NCBI RefSeq assembly: GCF_047495875.1
Contig: NC_092497.1
Span: forward strand, 74,571,463 to 74,635,462
Source of the DNA: Pithys albifrons albifrons
Taxonomy: Eukaryota > Chordata > Aves > Passeriformes > Thamnophilidae
Direction: 5' to 3'
Length of the DNA: 64,000 nt
The translations under genes and the position numbers were made by a program. The notes under the pieces are model-generated. The model saw nothing but the letters and a program-made list of their open reading frames with translations. It was not told the DNA's origin and did no database searches. Shown one piece after another: positions 1-13,300 of this stretch. Every line of letters begins with the position of its first letter. Positions within the stretch are counted from its first letter, which is position 1.

Positions 1-2756
1 CCGCCTGTTCAAGAATGGACACATTTGGCACGTAATCAGTCCAGTGGATGTTTAGGATTGAATGGAGGCAGCGCTGATGGAAGCATTCAAGAAGCCGCAG
101 GTGGTGGCGGTAGATGACCCAGGATTCAGACCCATATAAAAGAGTAGACAGTACAATGGCTCTGTAGACACTGATCTTTGTACTTTTCTTCAGGTGTTTA
201 TTGGACCAGACTCTTTTATGGAGTTTTCCGAAGGCTCTGTATGCCTTTGCTAGCCTGTTGTCTATCTCTTTGTCAATCATACCATCTGAGGAAATGATAG
301 GTGAACTGCTGGACTGACTTAAGCTCTGAATTGTCTATGGTGATGTGAGGATGATGGAAGACTTTTTGAGGTGCAGGTTGGTAGAGAACTTCCATCTTCT
401 TCAGGCTGACTTCCAGCCCAAAAAGCTCAGCAGCCTCTGCAAAGCAGGATGTGAAGCGCTGCAGAGCTGCTTCTGTGTGAGCAACGAGGGTGGCATCATC
501 ATCAAAAAGCAGCTCATGGACAGGGTGATTCAGGGTCTTGGTGTGGGCCTTCAGTCGCCTTAGGTTGAATAGGCTTCCATCGGCACAGTATCGGATGTAG
601 ATGTCGTTTTCTTCATCGAGGTCTGCTGTGGCTCTTTGGAGCATCATGCTGAAGAAGATTGTGAATAGAGTTGGTGCAAGAACACAACCTTGTTTCACAC
701 CATTGGTTATTGGAAAGGGCTCAGAGAGTGCATCGCCATATCTGACTTGTCCACACTGATCCTCATGCAGCAGGATGGTCATTTTGAGGAACTTGGGGGG
801 ACATCCTAAACGTTCCAAGATCTGCCACAGGCCTTTTCTGCTCACAGTGTCAAAAGCTTTGGTGAGGTCAACAAAGGTTACATTGAGTCCTTTGTTCTAT
901 TACCTGCACTTCTTTTTGCAGTTGTCTGAGAACAAACACCATGTCTGTGGTGCTCCTATTGGCTCTGAAACCACACTGGCTTTCAGGCAGAAGATCTTCT
1001 GCAATAGTGGGTACTAGTCTGTTCTAAAGTATTCTTGCAAGGATTTTACCAGCAATGGAGAGCAAAGTAATACCTCAGTAATTTGAGCAGTCTGATTTTT
1101 CTCCTTTCTTCTTGTACAGGGTGATGATGACTGCATCACGGAGATCTGGTGGTAGTTCCCCTTGTTCCCAGCAACGCACAATAAGCTCATGGAATTTGGC
1201 ATGGAGTGCTTGACCTCCATGCTTCCAGATTTCAGGTGGAATTTCATCAACCCCAGCTGCCTTGCCAGTTTTTACCTGTTGTATGGCCTTGAGTGTCTCT
1301 CCCATAGTAGGGGTTGCATCCAATTCATTTTTCACCAGTGGATGTGTAATGTGCAGAATTGCTGAGCCTTGGACTACACGGTTGGCACTGAAGAGAGTCT
1401 GAAAGTGCTCAGACCATCGGTTCAGGATGGAGGTTTTATCTGTGAGAAACATTTGACCATCTGCACTCAGTAGGGGGCTTTGAACCCGACATGTGGGTCC
1501 GTACACTGCTTTCTGGGCCTCATAGAATCCTCTTTGGTCACCCAAATCTGCGCATAGTTGTGTCTTTTCTGCTAGGTCGAGCCACCATTTGTTCTGGATG
1601 TCTTGAAGTTTCTGTTGGAGCTTACTGCATGCAAGACGAAAGGCAGTTTTCTTACATGGCAAGATGGCTGAGCAAGACGTGCTTGGTGAGCAGTTCTCTT
1701 CTTCTTCATCAACTCCTGGATCTCTTGACTTTTCTCATCAAACCAGTCTTTGTTTTTCTTGAAGGAGAACCCTACGGACTCTTCAGAGGACTGCAGGATG
1801 CAACTTTTAATATGTTGCTAAAGTTCTTCAGGAGAGGGATCTATGGGATTATCTTTAAGTCTAGTTTGAAGTTTTACCTGGAAGCTGTCTCTAACTGTGG
1901 CTGCGTGAAGATTGCTGACTTGGAGCCTCCTCCTTGGAATGCCACCTCTCTTAGGTTTGGGCTTGAAGTGGAGGTTAAGTTTGCAACGCAAAAGGCGATG
2001 GTCTGTTTGACATTCTGCACTCGGCATCGCTCGGATATGATGGACATCACTGACATTTCTCTGTTGCACTAAGATATAGTCAATGAGGTGTCAGTGCTTG
2101 GATCGAGGATGCATCCAGGTTGTCTTCAGGCTGTCTTTCTGTTGAAAGATAGTGTTGGTGATGGTGAGCTGCTGTTCTGCACAAAACTCTAGCAGGAGGT
2201 GTCCGTTGTTGTTGCAGTTTCCAATGCCATGCTTGCCCAGGACTCCTTTCCAGGCTTCAGAATTTTTACCTGCTCTGGCATTGAAGTCACCAAGGATTAC
2301 GATCTTATCATCTGCAGGAACATTTTGGGTGAGGCGGCGCAGGTCAGTGTAGAATTTGTCTTTTTTCACTGGGTCAGCTTCAGAGTTGGGGCATATACAC
2401 TAAAAAGAACAACATGTTGCTTGTTGTGTAGAGGGAGGCGTAAGGACATAATGCGATCAGAATGACCTGTCGGCAGATTTTCAAGTTTGGAGGCAATGGA
2501 GTTTTTAATCATGAAACCAACTCCTGAAATGTGTCTTTCGGTTTTTGGTTTTGCCTGAGCAGTAGAGTGTGTAGCCAGAACCATGTTCATTAAGGCTGCC
2601 TTCCTCATGAAGACGAACTTCACTGAGAGCAGCAATGTCAATGTTGAGCCGTGACAGTTCATGGGCAATTAGAGCAGAACGATGCTCAGGACATCCACTA
2701 TCCCCAGTATCAAGCATGGTTCTGATGTTCCAACATGCGAGTGTTAGTTTGAGCAC
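1..2756 (-). pseudogene. Decayed RTE endonuclease-reverse transcriptase ORF (copy 1)
   Basis: Translation starts at an ATG at 2756 (MLKLTLACWNIRTML). Endonuclease motifs follow in order: WNIR, ALSEVRL, GDFNARAG (about 2265-2295) and TDHRL (near 2010). RT motifs follow: GKAAGVDEIPPEIW, LYKKKGEKSDCSNY, FVDLTKAFDTV, GVKQGCVLAP, and a catalytic box that reads FDDD where copy 2 reads FADD. Visible damage: an extra A near 2555 and a lost base near 2373 shift the frame; Trp TGG became TGA near 2088; Arg CGA became TGA at 1072-1074, a CpG decay; two Gln codons became adjacent stops at 897-902. No functional enzyme can be made. When intact, such a protein nicks target DNA and copies LINE RNA into it. 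Confidence 0.88.
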
Positions 2757-3513
2757 ACCTTTGCAGGCAGGTGTATGCCTTTGAAATGTCTTTGTTTTTG
2801 TTTGACCAAATGGAAGATGCTGGTTGGCCGCAGTTATCCAACCGGGTGTGGAGATGAACTTTGTTTAGGCCACCTTTGCTAGGCCCCTCTCTGTGTGGAG
2901 CAAGTAGTGCTGTCCCTAGAAAAGGCTGCTTGGTCGTTCAGCATGCTGCCGCAAGAGACTGTCATCTCCGGGGTCAAGTCTCTAATGACCCATATCCTGA
3001 ACCACCTGCATGCAGGGTTGGGTCTGTGGCTTCCAGCTGCTTCCTATCACCTGCCGTTTTTGACCCTCACCTGTCGCTACAGGGCTTTGCAATGTGGGTG
3101 AACCCTTCAAGCCTGCGCAATGGATTTTTTAGGTGAGGCACAGCGTGCACAGAACTGGCCCCACTCTTTACTCCTGAGGTTCATCTGCCATGGCCTAGCG
3201 AGCTTGAACGGTGACAGTGAGTACTTCAGGATGTAGTTTTGGTTAGAGTATCCTTCTCTTAGATGGATGGCCTTACAGGGCTAAGCGAGCTCCATCAGCC
3301 CAGGTTTGGGGTTGGAGTTGTCCTTCTCCTAGGATGGTTGCTAGAGGGCTAGCGAGCCCATCCTGCCTGTGGACACATTTTGTCTGACCCTTCAGCTGAG
3401 ACCTGTCTGGCATGGGAGCCCCTACAGAGGCACAAACCTCTGCCAGCATAGCTCTCAACCTCATGAGGGCACGAAAGCTTCTCCCCCATGACAAGGGGGT
3501 ATCACCGGAGAAG
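2757..3513 (-). promoter_or_regulatory. RTE copy 1 leader (5' UTR)
   Basis: Leader of the minus-strand LINE, comparatively GC-rich and richer in CG dinucleotides than its flanks. It contains a terminal hairpin region (about 3430-3513), two related units of about 60 bp (about 3225-3360) and a segment (about 3130-3245) that is also found in the small composite element at 7482-7589. A 91-codon frame antisense to the LINE (2861-3136, plus strand) is open here and also in copy 2. The leader presumably carries the promoter, but no TATA-like signal was identified. Confidence 0.7.
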
Positions 3514-6500
3514 ATTCTTCTTTAAAGACCAAGCAAAAAGAAGCATGGATAATCAGAGAAGTGAAATGACAAAATTTTACATAGAACTAGAAATTTAAAA
3601 CCCAGTTATCTGAGACAATTAATTAAGATTGGCGTAAAGAATCAAATTGCAAATAACCTGGAAGAAAAATTTCAGAAATGTGACAGAAGCTTTTACAAAT
3701 AATGCCCTTTAAGTAACAGAGATTCCTCAACTCCAGACGAGTCACCTGAGAGACAGATAGTTATAAGACACGGTTAATGTGATAGAAAATTGCTCCTACC
3801 TAACAGTTCCCAGAACACAAATGTGTGTGGTTCTTATAAGTCCAAAGACCCGCTTGACTGCTCCAATGAAAAACAGCAGGCAGCATTAAATCAAGACAAT
3901 AAATAAAGACAGTGCAAAGGAGCATAAAGGGATGGATGAACTACTGCACTGTTAGATTTAAATGCCTGATGTACAAGTAAGTGATTAACAGTGAGAATAG
4001 AATGAAGTTCTCCATAAACCTCTCCATGAAGATCTACACATGAAGAGTAGTTCTTAGAGCATTGTCTGTTGTCAAAAGCTGCCATCTCCTTCTGATACGT
4101 ATAAAGACTCAGTCTATGTAAAAAAAATTGTTATTTAGCCTGTAACTTTTTCATGTAAAAAAATTACTACCGTCATAAAAGTTCTTATGGAAGGGCAGTG
4201 TTACTTGACCCCTATATATAAAGCACTTTATGACATTCTCAAAAGAAACACTGTGAACATAGTCCAGATCCTGAGAACACCCCTATTTTTTTTCCAGTTA
4301 TTAGAATCTAATTCAGAGTTAGAAATGTACTTGTCAGCTTGATTAAAAATACACTGCTTTGATGAAATCAAGGCTGAAATTGTCAGAGCAGTGAAAATTG
4401 AAGACCTGGAGGAAGAGGGTCTCAAAAGTAATGGCTTCTTGGTTGTGAGCATGTCTTTAAGAAACATCACAATGGTAGCAGGAAGTGTTATAGAAAATGC
4501 ATTCTAAAAGGATTTGTAATTTAAGGATTAAAAGACAAAAAAAACAAGCAAAGTGCATTGTGAACTGAGCTGAAACAGTGGCACTGAAGAATTTTTCAAT
4601 GTTTTGTGCATATGAGAAAAATGGAGATAAAATCAAGTAAAGAATTTTGGTAAAATTGAAGAGAAAACTGATCCTCTGTTAAAAAAAAAAGTCTGTGTAT
4701 CTTAATTTGACTATAAAGAGAATACTTCTTATGAATTAATCTTACATTTCTAAGATACTTGTTCTAGACAGCACAAAAACAAAATAGTGGACTATGCCCA
4801 CTGAGACTATATTTGTTAACAAGCTATAAATGCATAAACTCATTTTAATGACAAGCGTTTGCCACACAGATATTTTTGCCTCTCTTATTATAACTCAGAC
4901 AGAGCTTAGTCTCATTACAGCTTACTTTAAAACCATTGAAGTTCTATGCCTCAGCTCTTTTGATCTTGGAGTTCACCAGCCTTTGCTTCCCCAAGGATAA
5001 CAGTGTACAAGCACAGCAGAAAAAGTTATGGTCACATGTTTGTACAGTTAAAATGGGCCTGACAATGATGATAGCACCATCTACACATAAGATATTGCTG
5101 ACCTTAAAAATTATCTGTCCCACTGTCCACATCCAATTAGTCAAAAAATTCTGCACCCTTTGCCATTTTCAGGGTGATAGGTGAAAAACAGAAAGAGCAG
5201 TTGCTTCTTGAAGAGATAATTTTCCCATATGGCTTCTGTATGACCATACAGTTCTTCAACCTGTCAGTGCAGGCAGATGGGATGGAGAGGAGTCACACAT
5301 TAGATAGTTTAGGAAGGTGAGACAGGAAAAGGCTTTTCAATAAGTACAAAACACACTAAATACACTTATGCCAAATATTAATCTTTTTCCTTTAATTTTT
5401 CCTGGGTTGGAGATCAAGGCTGCCTTTACAGAGATTTTTTTCTGTTTCCCTGTCAAGCACATTACCTGTAGGAAGTACCAATTTCTCAGTCTCACTAACA
5501 CCAATATGCCATTCACAAGTTGTTGAATAAGTATAATTTTTAAAGTTTTAACTTCGAGTTTAGCAGAGCTGAGCATTGGCAATAATGTAACCTTGCAAAT
5601 GACATTTAGAATTATCACTTACTGCTAAGAAAAGCCAATCTCCCTATCCAAACACCAGGGTCCTATATACCTAATTCAAGTTTTGTCTCAGCTTCTAGTT
5701 TGCATCTTCTTCCACCAGCAGAAAGACAGTAGGCAGAGGGGCGGATTGACCTAGAGACATAAAAAAACGTATTTTCCTGAAGCTAGATTTTTTTGGTTTT
5801 TTGCCGTCTGTTTTCCAGGCAGTTTGGGAAACAGTGGAAACCCCAGCTTTCTCTTTTTCCAACTATTATTCACATTACTACCACAAGAACCTACACCTCA
5901 GGAAGGTCTTCAACACAAATATGAGCTCCCCAGTTTGAGAATCCTTTCCCCTATCAAGCTCCTTTGCCTGCCTTAATGTCCCTCAGTTCTGGTGCATCTG
6001 TGGTGTGAAATTCAACTCTGTTGACTAGCTAACTTACAGAATACATAAAGGACTAATTACCAGAAAAAAAAAGCTAAGTTTTCTTCTACCCTCAAAATGT
6101 CATTTTCTGTTTCAGAGATGCAATAATTTAATTGATGCACAAAAATGGCACACAGGTTTTTCAGCTCTCCACACACAGACTAGATCAGGATAGGGTATTG
6201 TAGACACAGTTGAACTGTAAAAGACCTGCGATTTTTGAAACAAAAATTCTCCCAAGAGACACACAAGATTTTTCTAGGAATTCCATGTTCTGCTTAAAAA
6301 CTTCATTACAGTGAAACTGGCTCCTAAAGTGTACCAATTGCAAGATGGTACATCTAGTTTGTAATCAGCCTTAGAAAGAAAACACTGGCTAAACTTTCTT
6401 GTACATTCTGTATTTCATTGTTGTTTCCACAAAAGCAGAAAGCAATAAAAAGGTGTTAAATAGTGTTTAACAAATAAGCCCATACAAAACAAAAATAACA

Positions 6501-7406
6501 CCTCTACAACCATGAAACACCAATCATGGTAAAATACAATAAATTTTAAAGTATCACTGAATGCAAAAGAAGGTAGAAAAAACTTTCTACAACTTCTAAA
6601 CATGAAGTTTGCATTTTAAAGCTTTCTCAGATTTCCAGTAATGAAACAATTGTATTTAATATCACAGTGAAAGCAGAAAAGAGTAGAGTCATTGCATCAC
6701 TCACTGAGTCAGACTGGGAAATATCCTAACACTCAGCACTTACTATGTTTTCTCACTGGCCATCAGAAAAATAAGAATGCATTACACCTTACAGAATCAA
6801 TAACTAAGACAGGTGTTATTCCTCTATATGACCATACCCTCAAATACAAACAAAATTCCTGTCATATGCTTTAGGAGATCTATCTATAGCAAAACATGTG
6901 TCTTGTTTTTATGTTACATTGAGTTTGGGCAACATTTGGCAAGTTCTCCTATTTCTTTCCAAACATTATTCCTAGTGTCATGATACTCTCTGATTTAGTT
7001 GCTGCATAGCCACTGATAGCTTTGGTAAAACAGAGCCTAAAACTGTGTCTTTCATGGGCTGCACCGCTATAAGGCTCTTCTGTATCTTCTACGTGTTGTG
7101 GAGGAAGTAGTAGATGGGGAAAAAATGTTCATATACAGAACATTAGAGAGGTGGATTTGAAGAACAGTTATTCTAAATTTTCAGTCAGGTTCTGGGTATT
7201 AGGATTAGTAGTGGGTTAACCCTGGCTGGATGCCAGGCACTCACCAAAGCTGCTCTCGCTGCCATCCACATGTGAGCGAGGGAGAGAAAATGTAATGAAA
7301 GGTTCATGAGCAGAGGTAAAGACAAGGAGGAATCACTCACTGAAGACTGTCACATGCAAAACAGACTCAACTTAGAGATATTAATTGAATTTAGTACTAA
7401 CAAAAT
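3514..7406. other. Unique AT-rich DNA, no gene recognised
   Basis: No exon, repeat family or RNA gene was recognised. Short ORFs on both strands (for example 4936-5184 plus, 5337-5618 minus) have no recognisable motif and are about the length expected by chance in DNA of this composition. A few poly-A and poly-T runs are present. Confidence 0.5.
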
Positions 7407-7417
7407 AAGAACAGGAT
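7407..7417. repeat. Target-site duplication, left copy (AAGAACAGGAT)
   Basis: The 11-bp AAGAACAGGAT is repeated exactly at 7703-7713, directly beyond the 5S-like end of the composite element. It marks one retrotransposition event covering 7418-7702. Confidence 0.8.
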
Positions 7418-7702
7418 CATCATCGTGGCAAGGTTTCATGAACAAAGATTTGGGAAAGGCTCTATCCACATGCGTGTGTCCTTTTAAGGTGAGGCACAGC
7501 GTGCATGAAACTGGCCCCACCCTTTAACTCCTGAGGTTCATCTGCCACAGCTGAGTGAGCTTGGATGATGACAGTGAAGTCCTCAGGTCTAGAACCTGCA
7601 GCCCTCAGTATTCCCAGGAGGTCTCCTATCCAAGTACTAACCAGGCCCAACACTGCTTAGCTTCGTGAGACCAGGTGTTACGGTGGCATGGTCGCAGTTA
7701 AA
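7418..7702 (-). mobile_element. Composite SINE: 5S rRNA head joined to RTE 5' UTR segment
   Basis: A 285-bp minus-strand element with a perfect 11-bp direct repeat on each side. Its 5' part (7702 to about 7591) is a 5S rRNA relative. Its middle (about 7589-7482) matches the RTE leader, equivalent to about 61256-61362 of copy 2, in the same polarity. Its 3' part (7481-7418) is not found elsewhere in the window and ends in GATGATG-type triplets, a tail style common in RTE elements. The 3' UTR of the LINE lies outside the window, so a shared LINE tail could not be tested. SINEs normally share the 3' end of their partner LINE; sharing the leader is unusual. The element is non-coding. Confidence 0.78.
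7591..7702 (-). pseudogene. 5S rRNA-derived SINE head (not a functional 5S gene)
   Basis: Reading the minus strand, GAAGCTAAGCAG, GGGCCTGGTTAGTACTTGG, AGGAGACC and CCTGGGAATAC match the vertebrate 5S rRNA internal control region (A box, intermediate element, C box) and 3' stem. About a dozen bases are missing between the 5' GCCATACC-like segment and the A box, and the terminal stem bases differ, so it should not make ribosomal 5S RNA. The retained internal elements could have given a pol III promoter to the composite SINE. Confidence 0.82.
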
Positions 7703-7713
7703 AAGAACAGGAT
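7703..7713. repeat. Target-site duplication, right copy (AAGAACAGGAT)
   Basis: Exact partner of 7407-7417. Its position immediately after the 5S head confirms that the head is the true 5' end of the inserted unit. Confidence 0.8.
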
Positions 7714-9989
7714 AATGAGAAGTAAAATAAACCTGTTTCTATAATCTGAAATAGCTGTAATGGAAATTCTGGATACATCCTGATTGTAGGCTGGGAGGTG
7801 AAAAATACCTGAAAATTTTCCCAGTTAACATCTCATTAGTCAGGCTTCATGAAGGAGAGTGACTTTGAGTCCATACATTCTTTCATAGTCAACAGTTTAC
7901 TTAATGTACCAATACCACACACATTAGCAAAGTACACACTGGAAAAAAAACCAGCCTTTCATGCATTGCATATGATCAGAAAGCTGGGACTTCATTTCCT
8001 AAATGTTTCATTTTATTTTCTAATTGACTATCAGAGGAGCTCCTTGCTGGATGTAGGTTCTTTGGCAATTTCACTTCTCTCTGGTTCTGTAGCAACAAAA
8101 GGTAGAGAAGCAGACGCAGGTTCATCAGTATAGATCTGACTCAATGCTTCATTAATCTGTGCACAGTTTAAGTTGCCTCCTGGCAACAAACAGATTAAGG
8201 CAGGTAAAACTAATATATTCCTCCATTAGCCTTTCTGCTGCATCCTCACTGCAGGCTTCATTTTAGATGATTTTGAGAACAATTTTTCTCCCTATAAACT
8301 TCTTTAAACAGACCTGCCAGAGCTAATTTCAAAATTAACAATTCTTCTATAGAGTGGAGTTCTTGGCAGGCATCATTTCTCTAATAAACTCTCAAAGTTG
8401 ATAATAGAAGATTACATGCTGCTCACTGCATTACACTATGATCACATTGACATTTCATCCAAGTCAGGTTTCAAGGGCTTCAAAATACATCAAAGCCTCA
8501 TTGAAAAGGCCTCATAAATTCAGCACAACTACATAAAAGCTGTATTTAATTTCTGTTTAATCCAGTAAAATAAAAAACACATAGTATTTTATAACACTAA
8601 AAATAGAGAATTTAAAAATCAAAAATAAGAATCATGGTTTGGGGAGAAACCAGAGAAATTTGACTAGTCATATTCAATACATAACAATTTGTATCAGCAG
8701 GGAGAGTCATTGTTTCCTCGGCCTCTACTCATCAGATTAGAAATAAATACAAGTCCTCTTTCAACGCCTTGTTGTCAATATGTGCTTTTACAACAGTCTT
8801 TTGGACAACATCATCCTCTGACTTCAGAGGATGTGACTAATAGCACATTCTGCTGAAGTGGTATGAGCTCAATACATCCATGGAAAGCTTTGCACAAATC
8901 CTCACTTTAGCAGAGAGTGAGAATACATCACATCTTCTACACACTTTGAAGCATATGCAATAAGGTCCATCACGAATTCTAGTCCCTACCATGTTCAGAG
9001 AACAAAGTTGACACTAAAAAGAAATTTCTGTCTCCTCTGCATCCAGCAAAACTTCAAGCAACTACATACAGGCCTCTGCTACTGACTAATTGAGAGCATC
9101 TTTCTCTGTGACCACTTTTCATTAAAGCATATGCACTTGATAGGAAAATTTATACAAATTTCTTCACAAGGAGCAGGATTACTTTTTTGAATCACAAGCA
9201 AATCTGAGATACTGAAAGAACATAATTTTATCTTTAAGGATTTTAAAGAAAAGGTTATGTTCTAAAAAAAATGTATTTATGATGCAAGTTCACAAAAGTT
9301 AAAAAAAGGCATTGGGCAAAAAAAACCCTGGCAAGTTAAAGTCCTTCAATGAAAGAAAAAAAGACACCACACCGAAAACCACAAATATTTTAATTACTTT
9401 TTTCCCTTTGGACTTTGCCTAATTTTGATTTGTTAAAATATGCAAGTCTAACTTTAGCATTAGAACTGTAATTTCGCGGGTGATCAATGCATCAATCTGT
9501 CCATGTAAAATCCTCTTTCATGTGCAAATGTGAAATTTTTTTTGTGAATGTGATTGCGTTTGTTAAAGAACTTATTTTTATTTGGGGCCCATGAAGCATT
9601 TGCACAGTTTTCAACTACACAGATACCTCCTGAATGGCTACTCCAATACACGTCCTTCCTCCTTTGTAAACCTTGTTTGTGCAGAGCTTGCAACCGTAAC
9701 ACAAAATAAAACTATTGTTATTGGTCTTGCTGTTAATATTTACATATTAGACTGCAGTTTAACCCTTGCACAAGAATTATTGCCTTCCACTGTTAACCAA
9801 TGTTTTTACAGAATTAACACTAAAATTTATTACAATATGGCATTCTGTTTAGCTTTCTGTATCTTTGAGCTCTTCTAAATGCAGTGCAACATACCAGTAC
9901 TTGATAGAGAGGAGAACATTTGTCTCTTTGATCTTCCATCTTTTGCAGGATGGAAGGAAATGGCACTTTGTTTCTTTTAAATTTTCTTA
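7714..9989. other. Unique AT-rich DNA, no gene recognised
   Basis: No recognisable coding exon, RNA gene or dated repeat was seen. The longest open frames (7849-8133 plus; 9582-9878 plus) lack family motifs. Confidence 0.5.
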
Positions 9990-10391
9990 CAGAATCACAG
10001 AACATGGCAAGTGGGAAGGGACCTACAAAGATCAGCCCCTAGCCCTGCTCAGGATCAACCCCAACAGTCACACTATGTCCCTCAATGTATCATCCAAAAA
10101 CTTCTTGAACTCTGTCAGGCTTGGTGCTGTGACCACTTCTCTGGGGAGCCTGTTCCAGTGTCCAAGGACCCTCTGACTGAAGAAGCTGTTTCTAACAACC
10201 AGCCTAAACCTCCCTGACACAGCTTCAGGCCATTCCTTTGTGTCCTGTCACTGGTCACCACAGAGAAGACATCAGAGCCTGCCCTTCCTCTTCCCCTCAT
10301 GAGGAAGCTGTAGAATGCAATGAGGTCTCCCCTCAGTCTCCTCTTCTCCAGGCTGAAGACCTGTGACTTCAGCTGCTCCTCATACATCTTT
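9990..10391 (-). mobile_element. CR1 LINE 3' fragment
   Basis: The plus strand begins with CAGAATCACAGAA, the complement of the CR1 3' terminus, and continues through conserved CR1 3' blocks read in reverse (GACCACTTCTCTGGGGAGCCTGTTCC type sequence, then TCTCCTCTTCTCCAGGCTGA). This is a 5'-truncated insertion of about 400 bp, and open frames here are chance readings of it. Confidence 0.9.
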
Positions 10392-13300
10392 ACTTTCCTC
10401 TATTCTAAGATATCTGAAAAGAAATTGTACAAATTTCCAAAATAAAGAAAAATGTCGCCTCCAGGTATTTTTTTTTTTTAGCCAGGTCTTTTAAACTCAG
10501 GAAATAGCCCAACACCCATACCAGATTTTACTGTGATTCATGCTTTCATTTCTCTTATCTGGCATGTTTTAAGTTTTCTTTTAATCTGCTTTGAAAATAA
10601 TAGCACATTACTAGAAACATGATCAAGAGTGAGGGTTCAGATTAACCAAAGAAATATGTAGTTCTTTGCTGTTTCAGTGTGGTAGACTTATTTCTTTTCT
10701 GTTTCCTCACTCCACATTCTACATTCCACTTTTACTGCTATTTTCCCCCACCTTTGCACATGAGAAATAGAGTCAGATATCAATATCTTAGTAGAGTTAT
10801 TAAAAAAATTAAGAAAAAGAAACAAAAAGCCACTTTTTCTTGGGTTTGTCATCTCTGCCTGCAGACAAACAGTCATAAGTGCATCTCTGAACAGCAATAG
10901 CATGACACAGTGATCCTCTGTCTTTCTAAAAGCTAATTTGGCTCAGCTTAATGCCTCTATAAAATGGAATCAACTTCAGCATGGAAAAATGTAGGTGGAC
11001 AGGAAAAAATTAAGGTACTGTACACAAATGTTGATTGCAGCTCCACTCCTTTAGGCCAAGAACACCACCTGGGAAGAGCAGAAGTGAACAGATTTCATCC
11101 ACTTAATAGATTTTAAGTGCCTCAGGACACAGTACAAACTTGTATCACATTATCAGACAGCCCCCCTCATGGTGTCAATGTCAGTAAAGGCTCATGAATA
11201 TGTAAATGCTATATGTATCTTGGAAACACGCTTGACAAGAGAATAGCTAAAATGAACTGATTCTACTTATAAGCTATCAGTATACCATTCTTTATGTTTG
11301 AACAGGCAGCCTATTGCTAGGTGACAGATCATTAAGGCTATCTACTCAGTCAGCAGATACAAAGAAAGAATTTGTTCATAATAACCTTCAGATGACCTCC
11401 CAGGCAAAACAGATTCTTTAAAGAGCTGTCTCTACTGATATATGTCATGCCTCTATGCAGGGTTCTTCTGGCCCCAGTAATAGCAGGGATGCTGGTGAAA
11501 CACAGCATTAAACACCTAGTGACAGGGCTGTAGCTGAAAAGATCTCATCACCTGCTATTTACTTGGTGATGAATAATTCAGACCTTTCCATCGGAGTGTA
11601 AGGATTTGAGGCAGTGCCATGTTAGGTGGAGAAACCAACTAGAAAGGAAACTGATTGCTGCCTTCTATCAAGACCCTGTCAAGCCCACTTATAGGATAAT
11701 GTTGCTAGGCACAATAAATACACATGCATCACATCACTCTCATCAACAAGCTTAAGTCTCAGAGGTACTAGAGGCAAGGTCTGCTTACAGAAACAGGCCT
11801 CCCATGCAGATGCTGTAGTTCACTGTGTTTCTACAGACAGGTATATTCATTTCCAGACCATCCATGTAGTCTGCTTTTTAATTATTTTTCTACTGCTGTA
11901 GGGCATAGGCATCTACTGCCCCTGCAAATGCCTTAATGCTTCTGTCTTGGTCCCTACAGTAAATTAGCTGATAGCCTCCTGAACTTTCCATTTTTTATTT
12001 TACTGTATAGGTTAGCCCTCTGGATCCATTCATTTCTACCATGAGGCATGAAAGGTAGTCTACTTCTCCAGAGAGTGCAATCTGAAAGAGAAGGAAGAGG
12101 CTGGTCGTCTACAATACCATCTTCCCAATAAATTCATAACAATGCAGATTTTTATAGGATAAGCTTACTTTTTATGCCTGTTTTATATATTAAAGAGAAG
12201 ACATTGAAAGAACAGCTCTTACAGCTTGAGCTTTTGGTGGTGGTGATGGTCATGGTGGCAGTTTTGGTGAGGGTTTTTTCTTCATTATGACAATACTGCA
12301 CTTGTAGTAGAAGGCTAACTGTTCAAGGGGAGATTTCCAAGGAATCCTAGAAAAGATTAAACATTTGTCTGTGAATTATACCAAAACTTCCCTATTACTG
12401 TTAACCTAAACTCTTTTTCAAGATAGGGTTTTAGTTAAATCAGGGCACTGCACAAGAAAATGTCTGCTCAGGTTCACACAAACTGCTCTTCCCATTAGTT
12501 ATTTCCATAAGGTTGGTGACACTTCAGACTGCAAGATAATAAGTAAGAGGAACGAGATGACTCCATTTACAGGGTTCCTCAGCAGAATGGTATTGTTTTC
12601 CCTTTAAAACTTTTCTTCAAGGAGAAAGTCAAACAATCGCTGTTAATCATTGTGTGTTTGAAATATTTTTTCATTAAATATTGAAAGGTAAAAGCAAAGT
12701 CCGAGGGTAAAGACAAAGGTTTAATCAAAATATTCAATTTTTTAAACAGCTAGAAGGTAGTTTTTATCTTGCCTCGCATCTTTTATTTCACTTTAATATG
12801 CCTGACTATTTTGCATTATGTATTTCTGTAACAACTATGGAAACAAAATGAGAACACAAAGTGTTGGGAAGAGAGGATGCCAGGTGAAGAATAAGTGAGA
12901 CAGAAGATACTGCAGAGAATGCACTCATTCCAACACAAATTTTTTTTTCTTTCTATTAGTGCTTCCTAGCTATTTCCTACACCAACAAAACCAAATTACC
13001 CTCATATTAGATATATTTAAATTGTTGCTTCCTGAAAATCCAACGAAAGGTGAAACTGAATACTTGTTTTGATTTGAATAAAGAGGTAAATAGAAAAAGG
13101 CAAAAACCAAACCAAAACAAAATCTAGGTAGTCCAGGAAAGATAGAAAAGATGAATTTGAAAAAGCCAGGTGTTCCTACCTTTTGACAAAAAGCTGTACA
13201 TAAATGATCACTAACTACATATAAAACTACAGACTTTTATCTAGTCTATGTATGAAGTATATATGTGAACTTTAAACAGATATACCTATAGGTATGTGCC

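Larger units (their letters stand above)
1..3513 (-). mobile_element. RTE-clade LINE (AviRTE-like), copy 1, 5' complete, 3' end outside window
   Basis: A minus-strand non-LTR retrotransposon. Its 5' terminus (CTTCTCCGG when read on the minus strand) is at 3513 and matches the terminus of the second copy at 60972, which fixes the element start. A leader of about 757 bp (3513-2757) precedes one long ORF encoding an apurinic-type endonuclease and a reverse transcriptase, an organisation typical of the RTE clade (single ORF, no separate ORF1). The element runs past base 1, so the 3' UTR and tail cannot be seen. Assignment to AviRTE, the RTE family shared by some birds and filarial nematodes, is inferred from the RTE protein type in a bird and was not checked against a consensus. 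Confidence 0.88.

Noticed and set aside
7591..7702. Functional 5S rRNA gene
   Set aside because: It has an internal deletion, altered terminal stem, fusion to LINE leader sequence and a target duplication around the whole unit. It is a SINE head.
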